Below the pieces are notes generated by a model. It did no database searches. It was not told the DNA's origin and was given only the letters and a program-made list of their open reading frames with translations. 64,000 nt of DNA from Dyella amyloliquefaciens (GTDB taxonomy: Bacteria; Pseudomonadota; Gammaproteobacteria; Xanthomonadales; Rhodanobacteraceae), in the NCBI RefSeq assembly GCF_004296575.1, contig NZ_SAYT01000002.1:673313-737312 (forward strand), given 5' to 3'. The number at the start of each line of letters is the position of its first letter. The stretch's first letter is position 1. Below are positions 10,971 to 19,405 of this stretch, piece after piece. A program made the translations under genes and the position numbers.

Positions 10971-11023
10971 GTTGGCAGAGGTAGACAAGGACGGCGTGAG
11001 TGCAAAAGCCCGCGCCAAAGCGC

Positions 11024-11782
11024 TTACAGCTGGGCCAAGGCCCGCACCTCAGCCTCGGTGAGGTGCCGCCACTGCCCCTTGGCCAACTCGCCAAGCGCCA
11101 ACGCCCCGATCGCCACGCGAATCAACCGCATCACCGAAACATCGTGCGCCGCGAGCAGCCGCCGGATATGCCGGTTGCGCCCCTCATCCAGCACAATCTC
11201 CAGCCACGCGTTCTTCTCACCCTGCCGCAACAACACCGCACGGCGCGCAGCGAGCCGCTCCCCCTGCTCCACCACGCCTTCGACCAGCGCATCAAGCAAG
11301 GCCTGGTCGGGAATGCTGTCGATCTGCACGTGATACGTCTTGTCGACATGATGCTTCGGCTCGGTGAGCCCCGCAGCCCACACACTGTCGTTGCTCAACA
11401 GCAGCAGACCTTCGCTCGCCTTGTCCAGGCGGCCCACCGGCCCTAGCCATGGCAGACCAGCGCTCTTCAGCAGGTCATAAACGGTATCGCGGCCACGCTC
11501 ATCCGCTGCGCTCACCACGATGCCACGCGGCTTGTTGAGCGCGATATAGACGCGCTCGCTTGCCGCTACCGCTTCGCCGTCGAGCGTAATGCGCTGCCGC
11601 TGCGCATCGGCAGGACGCTCGGGATCGAGCACGACCTTGCCGTCCACACGCACCCTGCCCTCGCGCACGGCCTTCTCCGCCTGGCTACGCGAACACACAC
11701 CCAGCTTGCTGAGCACGCGCGCCAGGCCATGGCGTGGCGGCTGTGAAGCGGAGTTTGGTTTGGAAGGACGAGACGGACGCAT
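11024..11782 (-). CDS. RsuA/RluB-family pseudouridine synthase
   Basis: Converts a specific uridine of rRNA to pseudouridine. 252 residues: an N-terminal S4 RNA-binding domain (RVLSKLGVCSRSQAEKAVREG, about residues 19-60), then the catalytic domain with GRLDKASEGLLLLSND, whose Asp is the nucleophile, and the C-terminal LDEGRNRHIRRLL motif. The site (RluB, RluE or RluF type) is not decidable by eye. The start at 11782 is taken because the upstream frame runs through the terminator of the preceding ompA-like gene; no strong Shine-Dalgarno sequence is visible. Confidence 0.88.
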   Translation of the reverse strand: MRPSRPSKPNSASQPPRHGLARVLSKLGVCSRSQAEKAVREGRVRVDGKVVLDPERPADAQRQRITLDGEAVAASERVYIALNKPRGIVVSAADERGRDTVYDLLKSAGLPWLGPVGRLDKASEGLLLLSNDSVWAAGLTEPKHHVDKTYHVQIDSIPDQALLDALVEGVVEQGERLAARRAVLLRQGEKNAWLEIVLDEGRNRHIRRLLAAHDVSVMRLIRVAIGALALGELAKGQWRHLTEAEVRALAQL

Positions 11783-11852
11783 GGAATGACGAAGGAATAC
11801 GCGACGAGTGTCGCGACATGGTAGGGGATCGCGTGGCAACACACGACGCACA

Positions 11853-11884
11853 AAAGAAAAGCCCGGCTTGCGCCGGGCTTTTCG
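11853..11884 (-). terminator. intrinsic terminator of the downstream ompA-like gene
   Basis: On the minus strand: stem AAAAGCCCGGC / GCCGGGCTTTT with loop GCAA, ending in a T-rich run, 22 bases after the stop codon at 11906. Confidence 0.9.
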
Positions 11885-11905
11885 GTACTGCATTTACAAG
11901 TCCGG

Positions 11906-13003
11906 TTACTGCTGGACCTGCAGCTCCGTACGACGGTTCTGGGCGCGGCCAGCATCCGTGTCGTTGCTGCCAATCGGATCGTTCTTGCCGTGACCGACCG
12001 GACCTTCCAGACGGCTGGCGGCGATGCCGTGAGCAGTCAGGTAGTCGAACACGATCTGAGCGCGACGCTCGGACAGATCCTGGTTGTAGGCGTCCTTACC
12101 GACCGAGTCGGTGTAGCCGGCAACGTTGACCTTGACCTGCGGGTAGCGCTGCAGGGTGTCCACAGCCTGGTCGAGGATGGCGATCGAGTCGGTGGTCGGC
12201 TCAGCCAGCGCCTTCTTGATGTCCTTCTCGCCCTTCTTCGGACGATCGAACTTGAAGTTGACGCCGCGCAGGTCGATCACGACCTTCTGCGGGCAGCCGT
12301 CCGGACCGACGATGGTGCCAGCCGGGGTGTTCGGGCACTTGTCGTCGCAATCGTTGACGCCGTCACCGTCGCTGTCGAGCTTCGAGCAGTCCGGAGCAGC
12401 CGGCGGCGGGGTTGCGGCCACCGGAGCAGCAGCCGGCTCGCCGAAGCGCGACACGATGCTGAAGCCCAGGAACCAGTCGCCGTAGCCGTTCTTCGCCGGC
12501 TGGGTCTTGTCGTCCCAGTCATAGCGGTAGCCAGCTTCGACGCGGATGTCGGTGCTGTCGGTGACGGTCTTGGACACGCCAGCGCCCAGCTCTGCAGCCG
12601 GCGACCAGCCGTGGTCGGCTGCGCTCTGGTGGTAGCTGCCCATCACGCCTGCGAGCAGGTACGGACGCCATGCGTTCCAGTCGCCGTAGTAGAAGCGAGC
12701 GGCAACGCCGTAGTTGTTGTTCGACCACTTGCCGCCAGCGTCGGCATCACGCTTGGTGCGGTCCACGAACAGGTCGATCGAGGTGTTCGGCGCAATGAAG
12801 CGACCAAAGCCCAGGCCGTAATAGACCTGACGGCTGTTGGTGTTGCGATCGGTGTCGTTGTAGTAGCCGCCCACGGTCGGAGCGATGTACCAACGGCCGT
12901 CATAGCTCGGCGTGGTCGCACCGGCAGTGTTGTCTTGCGCGTGAACGGCACCTACGCCGCCCAGGGCCAGGGCAATCAGGAAATACAAGCCCTTACGATT
13001 CAT
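11906..13003 (-). CDS. OmpA-family outer-membrane porin (copy 1)
   Basis: 365 residues. Signal peptide MNRKGLYFLIALALGGVGAVHA, an eight-strand OmpA-type beta-barrel (about 30-190), a Pro/Ala hinge (AAAPVAATPPPAAPD), a calcium-binding thrombospondin-3-like stretch (DSDGDGVNDCDDKCPNTPAGT) and a C-terminal peptidoglycan-binding OmpA domain with VAGYTDSVGKDAYNQDLSERRA. It tethers the outer membrane to the cell wall. Strong ribosome site AAGGAGACACCTG. Very similar to the next gene upstream (13372-14499), especially in the C-terminal 170 residues. The central N-terminal barrel loops are shorter here than in copy 2. Confidence 0.95.
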   Translation of the reverse strand: MNRKGLYFLIALALGGVGAVHAQDNTAGATTPSYDGRWYIAPTVGGYYNDTDRNTNSRQVYYGLGFGRFIAPNTSIDLFVDRTKRDADAGGKWSNNNYGVAARFYYGDWNAWRPYLLAGVMGSYHQSAADHGWSPAAELGAGVSKTVTDSTDIRVEAGYRYDWDDKTQPAKNGYGDWFLGFSIVSRFGEPAAAPVAATPPPAAPDCSKLDSDGDGVNDCDDKCPNTPAGTIVGPDGCPQKVVIDLRGVNFKFDRPKKGEKDIKKALAEPTTDSIAILDQAVDTLQRYPQVKVNVAGYTDSVGKDAYNQDLSERRAQIVFDYLTAHGIAASRLEGPVGHGKNDPIGSNDTDAGRAQNRRTELQVQQ

Positions 13004-13148
13004 CAGGTGTCTCCTTGTTTATTGGTATTCGCGTCCGCTCCACCCCAGACGGAAAACGCGCGTCACTGACTTCTACATCCAGGGACTTACTTCCGTCCCT
13101 TGCTTTGCGTCCCGATCAAATTTGGTGTCAAAGATCAAAGCGCGGCGG

Positions 13149-13157
13149 AGTGTAGCA
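13149..13157 (-). promoter_or_regulatory. candidate extended -10 promoter of ompA copy 1
   Basis: On the minus strand TTTTGCTACACT, an extended -10 (TGnTACACT), about 150 bases before the start codon. A similar TTTTGCTAAGCT lies before copy 2 at 14640-14645. The same position and context in both copies supports a duplicated promoter; no good -35 is seen. Confidence 0.4.
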
Positions 13158-13320
13158 AAATCGTTAAGCGCATCGCACGCCTACCGAGACGTCGTTGGTG
13201 AATCCCGGTTCAGACAACGCCCGTCTGATGCGCACGAAGTGCCCGCAAGGTGCGACAACGTGTCGCGCATTAGCATGTCCTTGCGTTGTTTCCTGATCAC
13301 CGCCGCATGCAGCCGTACAA

Positions 13321-13350
13321 AAGAAAAGCCCGGCTTTCGCCGGGCTTTTC
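13321..13350 (-). terminator. intrinsic terminator of ompA copy 2
   Basis: Minus-strand stem AAAAGCCCGGC / GCCGGGCTTTT with a 4-base loop, then TCTT. It is almost identical to the terminator after copy 1, as expected if the duplication included the 3' flank. Confidence 0.9.
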
Positions 13351-13371
13351 GTACTGCGTTGAGCAAAGCGA

Positions 13372-14499
13372 TTACTGCTGGACCTGCAATTCCGTACGAC
13401 GGTTGCGGGCACGACCAGCATCCGTGTCGTTGGTGTCGATCGGATCGTTCTTGCCGTGACCGATCGGGCCTTCGAGACGGCTCGCGTCGACGCCATGCGA
13501 GGTCAGGTAGTCGTACACGATCTGAGCGCGACGCTCGGACAGGCTCTGGTTGTAGGCATCCTTACCGACAGAGTCGGTATAGCCGGCAACCGTGACCTTG
13601 ACCTGCGGATAGCGCTGCAGGGTATCAACTGCCTGGTCGAGAACCGCGATCGAATCCTTGCTCGGCTCAGCCAGCGACTTGCTGATGTCCTTCTCGCCCT
13701 TCTTCGGACGATCGAACTTGAAGTTGACGCCGCGCAGGTCGATCACGACCTTCTGCGGGCAACCATCCGGACCGACGATCGTGCCGGCCGGCGTGTTCGG
13801 GCACTTGTCGTCGCAATCGTTGACGCCATCGCCGTCGCTGTCCATCTTCGAGCAGTCCGGCGGCGGCGGCGGTGCTGCAACCACCGGCGCAGCAGCGGGC
13901 TCGCCGAAGCGGGACACGATGCTGAAGCCCAGGAACCAGTCGCCGTAACCGCTCTTGTTCGACTGGGTCTTGTCGTCCCAGTCATAGCGATAGCCCGCTT
14001 CGATGCGGATATCCGAACTGTCGGTGACGGTCTTGGAAACGCCCAGGCCGCCTTCCACTGCCGGATCCCAACCGTTGTCGTTGCTGTTCTGGTGGTAGCT
14101 GCCGATCACACCACCCAACAGGTACGGACGCCACGCGGTCCACTCACCGAAGTAGTAGCGTGCCGCCACGCCCCAGTTGTTGTTCGCCCACTTGCCGCCA
14201 TTGGTGGCTACACCATTGACCAACGTGTCGCGATCGCGCTTGGTGCGATCGAAGAACAGGTCGAGCGAGAAGTTGGGCGAGAAGAAGCGGCCGACACCGA
14301 GGCCATAGTAGAACTGGCGGCTGTTGGTGTTGCGGTCGGTGTCGTTGTAGTAACCACCCACGGTCGGGGCGATGTACCAGCGACCGTCATAGCTTGGCGT
14401 TGTGGTCGGAGCGGAAGTCGAAGTGTTGTCCTGCGCGTGAACGGCGCCTGCGCCGCCCAAGGCGAGGGCAATGAGCATGTACAAGCCCTTACGTTTCAT
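13372..14499 (-). CDS. OmpA-family outer-membrane porin (copy 2)
   Basis: 375 residues with the same layout as copy 1: signal peptide MKRKGLYMLIALALGGAGAVHA, OmpA-type barrel, Pro-rich hinge, DSDGDGVNDCDDKCPNTPAGT calcium-binding stretch and OmpA-like peptidoglycan domain (VAGYTDSVGKDAYNQSLSERRA). An extra loop (TLVNGVATNGGKW, about residues 105-115) is absent from copy 1. Same AAGGAGACACCTG-like ribosome site. Tandem paralogue in the same orientation with its own terminator, so the two can be expressed separately. Confidence 0.95.
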   Translation of the reverse strand: MKRKGLYMLIALALGGAGAVHAQDNTSTSAPTTTPSYDGRWYIAPTVGGYYNDTDRNTNSRQFYYGLGVGRFFSPNFSLDLFFDRTKRDRDTLVNGVATNGGKWANNNWGVAARYYFGEWTAWRPYLLGGVIGSYHQNSNDNGWDPAVEGGLGVSKTVTDSSDIRIEAGYRYDWDDKTQSNKSGYGDWFLGFSIVSRFGEPAAAPVVAAPPPPPDCSKMDSDGDGVNDCDDKCPNTPAGTIVGPDGCPQKVVIDLRGVNFKFDRPKKGEKDISKSLAEPSKDSIAVLDQAVDTLQRYPQVKVTVAGYTDSVGKDAYNQSLSERRAQIVYDYLTSHGVDASRLEGPIGHGKNDPIDTNDTDAGRARNRRTELQVQQ

Positions 14500-14707
14500 C
14501 AGGTGTCTCCTCGTTTATTGGTGTACGCGTCCGTTCACCCCAGACGGGAAAATCATCAGCCGTGAGTTCGAACTCCTATGAACCCGCCGACTTACCTACG
14601 GAACTTCGATGCTAGGTTTACCCGAAACGGGCGCGGAGTAGCTTAGCAAAAGTTAAACAATTGCAAATCGACCCCAAACGCCTGTTCATTTTCTGCTAAC
14701 GCCGTCT

Positions 14708-16159
14708 TTACAGCGTGAAGAGACCCAGGAAATCCTGAACCGGCATGGCGTCCAAGGTCTCCGGGTCAGCTGTCACGTCCAGAATGGCCCTCACCCGATG
14801 GGCTGGCAAGTGGCCGCGCAGGGCTGCCTCGAACTTCTTCAACAGTAGCGGGATGCCCTCGGCGCGGCGCTTGCGGTGGCCAATCGGGTAGTCGACGGAC
14901 ACCTTGTCAGTGTGGCTGCCGTCCTTGAAGAAGACCTGGACCGAGTTACCGATATAGCGCTTCCCGGGGTCATAGTAGTCCCTGGTGAATTGCGGGTTCT
15001 CGCTGACCACCGTCTTGTCGCGCAGGGCGTCGATGCACGGGTCGGCAGCCACCTCGTCGTTGTAGTCATCGGCGGTGAGGCGGCCGAAGATCAGCGGTAC
15101 GGCGACCATGTACTGGATGCAGTGGTCGCGGTCGGCGTAGTTGGCCAGGGGGCCGGTCTTGTCGATGATGCGGGCCCCCGCCTCCTGCGTCTCGATCACC
15201 ACCTTATCTATCTGGTCGAGCCGGCCGGCCACGGCGCCATGCAGCCTCATGGCGCACTCCACGGCCGTCTGGGCATGGAATTCGGCCGGGAAGCTGATCT
15301 TGAACAGCACGTTCTCCATGACGTAGCTGCCGAACGGCCGCTCGAACTGGAAGGCCTGGCCCTTGAAGGCCACGTCGTAGTAACCCCAGGTCTTGGCGCT
15401 GAGTGCCGAGGGGTAGCCGACCACGCCGCGGTAGACGGCATTGATGGCATGGGTGACGGCGCGACGGCAGGCGTCCCCGGCTGCCCAGCTCTTGCGGGGG
15501 CCGGTGTTCGGGGCGTGCCGGTAGGTCCGCAGGGATCCGTTGTCGATCCAGCTCTGCGAGATGGCGGTGACGATCTGCTCCCTGGTGCCGCCCAGCATGG
15601 CCGTGGCCACGGCGGTGGAGGCCAGGCGTACCAGGATCACGTGGTCCTGCCCGACGCGGTTGAAGCTGTTCTTGAGCGCGTAGCAGCCTTGGATCTCGTG
15701 GGCCTTGATGGCATAGGTGAGCACCTGGCGCACCGTCATCGGCGTACCGCCCTCCCGCTCCGCCTTGCGGCTGAGGTAGTCGGCGACGGCCAGGATGGCG
15801 CCAAGGTTGTCCGACGGGTGGCCCCATTCGGCAGCCAGCCAGGTGTCGTTGAAGTCCAGCCAGCGGATCTGCGTCCCGATCGCGAAAGCCGCCTGCACCG
15901 GGTCCAGCTCGTGGCTGGTGCCCGGTACGCGGGCGCCTCCCGGCAGTACGGCTCCGGGCACGACCGGCCCCAGATGCTTGACGCACTCGGGGAACTTCAT
16001 CGCGAGCATCGAGGTGCCCAGCGAGTCGAGGAGCATGTAGCGCGCGGTGTCGTAAGCCTCGGCGGACTCGATCCGGTAGTCGACGACGTAGTCGGCGACA
16101 TCGACCATCGGCTGGTCCGGATCGGGGCGCTTGGCGGAACGAAGATCAGGCTCGCTCAT
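14708..16159 (-). CDS. prpD: 2-methylcitrate dehydratase
   Basis: MmgE/PrpD family enzyme that dehydrates 2-methylcitrate to 2-methyl-cis-aconitate, the second step of the methylcitrate cycle. 483 residues, the same length as E. coli PrpD. Recognisable stretches include DFNDTWLAAEWGHPSDNLGAI, SWAAGDACRRAVTHA and SFPAEFHAQTAVECA. The start at 16159 has AGGAATCACCGG in front. It stands about 6.6 kb away from prpC-prpB and about 10 kb from prpE in this window, instead of between prpC and prpE as in enterobacteria; its promoter region is shared divergently with the Mn riboswitch-TerC gene. Confidence 0.95.
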   Translation of the reverse strand: MSEPDLRSAKRPDPDQPMVDVADYVVDYRIESAEAYDTARYMLLDSLGTSMLAMKFPECVKHLGPVVPGAVLPGGARVPGTSHELDPVQAAFAIGTQIRWLDFNDTWLAAEWGHPSDNLGAILAVADYLSRKAEREGGTPMTVRQVLTYAIKAHEIQGCYALKNSFNRVGQDHVILVRLASTAVATAMLGGTREQIVTAISQSWIDNGSLRTYRHAPNTGPRKSWAAGDACRRAVTHAINAVYRGVVGYPSALSAKTWGYYDVAFKGQAFQFERPFGSYVMENVLFKISFPAEFHAQTAVECAMRLHGAVAGRLDQIDKVVIETQEAGARIIDKTGPLANYADRDHCIQYMVAVPLIFGRLTADDYNDEVAADPCIDALRDKTVVSENPQFTRDYYDPGKRYIGNSVQVFFKDGSHTDKVSVDYPIGHRKRRAEGIPLLLKKFEAALRGHLPAHRVRAILDVTADPETLDAMPVQDFLGLFTL

Positions 16160-16264
16160 CCGGTGATTCCTAAGGCGACAGGGAAGCGATGGTAGCCCCG
16201 CCCTATGCATGGCTCAGGTGTTCTTGCTTGACCGGCCAGCGCCTGCACCCGGACAATGGACGGA

Positions 16265-16425
16265 CACTTATCCCAAAAGGGAGTAGTTCCGGACACCGAT
16301 GATTCGCGTGTCCTTGCGGTCGTCGTCATCACGGGCAGCACACTGCCCCGGTTACCGCAGCGGCTTTGCCGTGAACGAGACTTTTGCGGTAACGACGGGC
16401 TGCGCGTGTCCGTTGTTGCTGCATT
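16265..16425 (+). ncRNA. yybP-ykoY manganese riboswitch upstream of the TerC gene
   Basis: The leader contains the hallmark blocks of this riboswitch: GGGAGTAG near 16279, a paired CGTCGTCATCACG segment, then GGCTTTGCCGTGAACGAGAC (16362-16381) followed by TTTGCGGTAACGACGGGCTGC. The GAACGAGAC loop and the early GGGAGUAG are the metal-binding consensus parts. The class senses Mn2+ (alone or with pH) and controls Mn exporters, which fits the downstream TerC-family gene 25 bases on. Boundaries are approximate; a covariance-model scan would fix them. Confidence 0.88.
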
Positions 16426-16449
16426 GGTCCCACGCGCAGAGACACGTAC

Positions 16450-17133
16450 ATGGAACTGATGAGTACCGATTTTCTCTCCGGCCTGCTGGCCATCGTGCTG
16501 CTGGACCTCGTGCTCGCGGGCGACAACGCCATCGTGATCGCGCTCGCCGCGCGCAATCTCCCCAGGGACATCCAGAAGAAGGCCGTGCTCTGGGGTACCG
16601 TCGGCGCCATCGCGGTGCGCCTGGCGATGACGGGCATCGTCGTCTATCTGCTGGAGCTGCCTGGCCTGATGCTGGCCGGTGGCCTCCTGTTGCTGCCGAT
16701 CGCCTGGAAGCTGCTGAAGTCCGACGACAAGCCACACGATGTCGGTGCGGCCGCCAACTTCTGGGCAGCCATGCGCACGATCATCGTGGCCGATGCCCTG
16801 ATGGGGCTGGACAACGTACTGGCGATTGCCGGCGCATCCAAGGGGCACATGTCCCTGGTGGTGATCGGCCTGGCCATCAGCGTGCCCTTGGTGGTGTGGG
16901 GTTCCACCTTGATCCTGCGGCTGATAGAGCGCTTCCCCATCATCATCTATATCGGCGCGGCCGCCATTGCCTGGACGTCGGCACGCATGATCTCGCACGA
17001 CCACTGGCTGTCGCCGTGGTTCGACGCACATGGCTGGGCGACCTACACACTCGACGCCGTGCTGGTGCTGGGCGTCTGCCTCGGTGGCTGGCTGGTCCAG
17101 CGACGACGCACGCGTCTTGACGCAAAGGCTTGA
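16450..17133 (+). CDS. TerC/YjbE-family integral membrane protein, probable Mn2+ exporter
   Basis: 227 residues, about seven transmembrane segments. The two conserved acidic membrane motifs of the family are seen: LDLVLAGDNAIVIALA (about residues 19-34) and ADALMGLDNVLAIAGA (about 115-130). TerC/Alx relatives export manganese; control by the upstream yybP-ykoY element supports that here. The ATG at 16450 (MELMSTDF) is the first in frame after the riboswitch; the second Met at 16459 is an alternative. Confidence 0.9.
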   Translation: MELMSTDFLSGLLAIVLLDLVLAGDNAIVIALAARNLPRDIQKKAVLWGTVGAIAVRLAMTGIVVYLLELPGLMLAGGLLLLPIAWKLLKSDDKPHDVGAAANFWAAMRTIIVADALMGLDNVLAIAGASKGHMSLVVIGLAISVPLVVWGSTLILRLIERFPIIIYIGAAAIAWTSARMISHDHWLSPWFDAHGWATYTLDAVLVLGVCLGGWLVQRRRTRLDAKA

Positions 17134-17190
17134 GGCGCACAAGCCACGCAGGTGAAACTGCGTGGTTTCCGCAGACCAAGGAATGACCCC

Positions 17191-17802
17191 ATGAAGTTGT
17201 ACTACCTGCCCGGTGCCTGCTCGCTGGCCGACCACATCGTGCTCGAATGGATCGGCAAGCCGTACGAAACGTACCGGGTGGCGCGCGAGGAACTCGGCTC
17301 GCCGGAATACCTGAAGATCAATCCTTCCGGTGCGGTACCGGCGCTGCAGGAAGACGATGGCTGGGTGCTCACTGAAAACGCCGCGATCCTCAACTACCTC
17401 GCCGACCTCCATCCGGAAGCCGGGCTGGGCGGCGATGGTTCCGTGCGTGCGCGTGCCGAGGTGAATCGCTGGTTGGCCTATATCAATTCCGACCTGCACC
17501 CGCTGTTCCGCCCGGTATTTCGTCCGGATCGCTTCATCGATGACGCAACGGCCCAGGAAGCGTTGCGCGTGAAGTCCGTTGAGCGACTGCGCGCCTATTA
17601 CGAACGCCTCGACGCACAACTCGGAGGCAAGGACTGGTTGACCGGCTCCCGCTCGTACGCCGACCCGTATCTCTTCGTCGTGCTGCGCTGGGCCACGGCC
17701 AAGGGCGTCGACCTCGGCGGCCTGGACAACCTCGCACGCTTCCACCAGCGCATGCTGGAAGATGCCGGCGTGAAGTCGGCCATGCAGCAGGAAGGCCTGT
17801 AA
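17191..17802 (+). CDS. gstA: beta-class glutathione S-transferase
   Basis: 203 residues, closely resembling E. coli GstA over its length. The N-terminal thioredoxin-fold domain has the beta-class Cys10 (MKLYYLPGACSLADHI) and the cis-Pro motif GAVPALQ; the glutathione-gamma-Glu-binding TENAAI follows. The C-terminal helical domain has SYADPYLFVVLRWA. Ribosome site AAGGA 8 bases before the ATG at 17191. It follows the TerC gene by 57 bases on the same strand and may be co-transcribed. Cytosolic detoxification; the substrate is not known. Confidence 0.92.
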   Translation: MKLYYLPGACSLADHIVLEWIGKPYETYRVAREELGSPEYLKINPSGAVPALQEDDGWVLTENAAILNYLADLHPEAGLGGDGSVRARAEVNRWLAYINSDLHPLFRPVFRPDRFIDDATAQEALRVKSVERLRAYYERLDAQLGGKDWLTGSRSYADPYLFVVLRWATAKGVDLGGLDNLARFHQRMLEDAGVKSAMQQEGL

Positions 17803-17844
17803 TCGGGTCGGCAGCGTCGCTGGCACGCCCGCTCCCAGGGGGTT

Positions 17845-19305
17845 CTAGTACATCATCGGGACGCGCACGGTCACCGTCGCGTCCGGCGTGTCGCGGGTGA
17901 CGCCCACGCCGAGCGTGAAGTTGAGCGTGCGCTTCTCGTCGAAGCGCCACGATCCACCGATAAGCAGCGTGCCCAGGACGATCTTGGTCGAACCGGGTAC
18001 GCGCGACCCGTTCTGCTTGGTGGGGCCGACGAAGGCCTGCTCGTAGCCGATACTCATCGAGGCCTTCTCGTTGAGCGAAAGGCCCATGCCCAGGCTGAGG
18101 TCAACGATGCCGCCCGGCTGCACCTTGCCGAGCTGCTCGACGCCGCCCAGCAGGACATGCCGCTCGACGTTGTCGCGCGGTATGTTGTACAGATAGCTGA
18201 AGTTGCCGAACAGCACGATGGGGTCGGTGGGATAGAGCCAGGTGACACCCGGCTGCAGCGACCAGAAGCCGGTGCCCGTAGGCTGCTGCAATGGCAGCCC
18301 GGTGCCGGTGACCGACAGCGGAACTTCCGACAGCACGTTCTCCACGCAGCGCTGGATGCAATCGGTGGTGACCTGGAATGGGTCCTTGCCGGTGTTGGAC
18401 TTCACACGGAACCAGCCGACGTAGAACGGCTTGTCCGGACCGCCGACATTGAGCTGGTAGCGTATCGTCGCCTCGATGTCGCCCAGGCCATGCCCGCTGG
18501 TGCCAAACGCGTTGTCGGCCGCGGTACCGGTGAAGATCTCGCGACTGATGGTGTCTTCGTTGGTCCACACATAGGGCACGCGAAGTTCCACTTCCATCCG
18601 ATCGGTGATGCCGTAGCGGCCGGTCAGCCAGCCGATCTGCGTGGTGGTCTTCACCTCTCGAGCATCGATCAGGCCGATGAGGATCGCGGGAATCACCGTA
18701 TAGCCGACCAGCGCGACGCGATCGACCGAGGAATAACCGAACTGGTAAGCCGGCTCGATGACGAATTTCCCCTTGGGTGTGAGCACGCCGGGCTGCTGGA
18801 AAATGGGGGCCACTTCGGGAGGACGCGTATCGGGCTTCGGTGCTTCACCGACGGGTTGCTGCTGAGGCGCGTCGGCCGCCACCGCTTCGGCGGCAGGCAT
18901 GGGCAACGCGGATGCACCCGGCCCACCGGCGGCGATGCTGCCGGCACGCTGCTTGTCCAGCACGTCGATGCCCACGGCATGGCGCAGCGACTGATAGTCG
19001 GCCTCCTGCTGCGCCAACGCTCGCTTCATCTCATCAAGCTGGGCCATCTGCGCGCTGATCTGGCTGCGCATGGCATCGATGCGTTCGCCCTGCTCGACCA
19101 CCTTCTTGCGAATGTCAGTCGGGTCCGCCGCCGCGGGCGCTCCAGTGGGAGCCGCCGGGATGGGGTTCGCCGCCACCGGTGGTGGCGTACCCGTCGCCGC
19201 ACCCGCAGGCGCTCCCACCTGTTGGGCCGCGACAGGCAGGCCGAGCATCACCAGCCCCGCACATCCTGCCGACCATACGTATCGCCACGCTGAGTGTCGC
19301 ATCAT
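17845..19305 (-). CDS. FapF-like outer-membrane secretion pore (coiled-coil plus beta-barrel)
   Basis: 486 residues. Signal peptide to about residue 27, an Ala/Pro-rich segment, a coiled coil at about 63-110 (DIRKKVVEQGERIDAMRSQI onward), a flexible linker rich in Ala/Pro/Gln (about 120-165), then a C-terminal beta-barrel starting at PKGKFVIEPAYQFGYSSVDR and ending in alternating strands to RVPMMY. This architecture is that of FapF, the trimeric pore that exports Pseudomonas functional amyloid. It is the last gene of a five-gene run with a C39 protease, as in fap operons. Ribosome site GAGGAAGC. Without alignment the assignment rests on architecture and neighbours. Confidence 0.72.
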   Translation of the reverse strand: MMRHSAWRYVWSAGCAGLVMLGLPVAAQQVGAPAGAATGTPPPVAANPIPAAPTGAPAAADPTDIRKKVVEQGERIDAMRSQISAQMAQLDEMKRALAQQEADYQSLRHAVGIDVLDKQRAGSIAAGGPGASALPMPAAEAVAADAPQQQPVGEAPKPDTRPPEVAPIFQQPGVLTPKGKFVIEPAYQFGYSSVDRVALVGYTVIPAILIGLIDAREVKTTTQIGWLTGRYGITDRMEVELRVPYVWTNEDTISREIFTGTAADNAFGTSGHGLGDIEATIRYQLNVGGPDKPFYVGWFRVKSNTGKDPFQVTTDCIQRCVENVLSEVPLSVTGTGLPLQQPTGTGFWSLQPGVTWLYPTDPIVLFGNFSYLYNIPRDNVERHVLLGGVEQLGKVQPGGIVDLSLGMGLSLNEKASMSIGYEQAFVGPTKQNGSRVPGSTKIVLGTLLIGGSWRFDEKRTLNFTLGVGVTRDTPDATVTVRVPMMY

Positions 19306-19405
19306 GCTTCCTCATGATCCGGGGTTCGAAGTCCTGCGGACGAACGCGGAGACGGTGCTCGGCGCGTTCGCGGGTGGATACGACACTGGTGCAGCGCATC
19401 GCATG

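Larger units (their letters stand above)
10522..11023. other. 500-bp gene-free stretch with three different palindromes
   Basis: No convincing gene on either strand. Besides the kbl stem-loop it holds: a 12-bp perfect inverted repeat at 10714-10743 (ACTTTTCTTTTG / CAAAAGAAAAGT, loop GGCCAG), of a kind seen in many proteobacterial intergenic regions; a 9-bp inverted repeat at 10900-10920 (CCCTCTCCC / GGGAGAGGG); and one REP copy at 10947-10970 of the family clustered at 39991 and 44481. Confidence 0.7.

Noticed and set aside
19310-19340. GGGGTTCGAAGTCC resembling a tRNA T-arm
   Set aside because: No acceptor, D-arm or anticodon structure around it; it lies between two genes of the Fap-like cluster.
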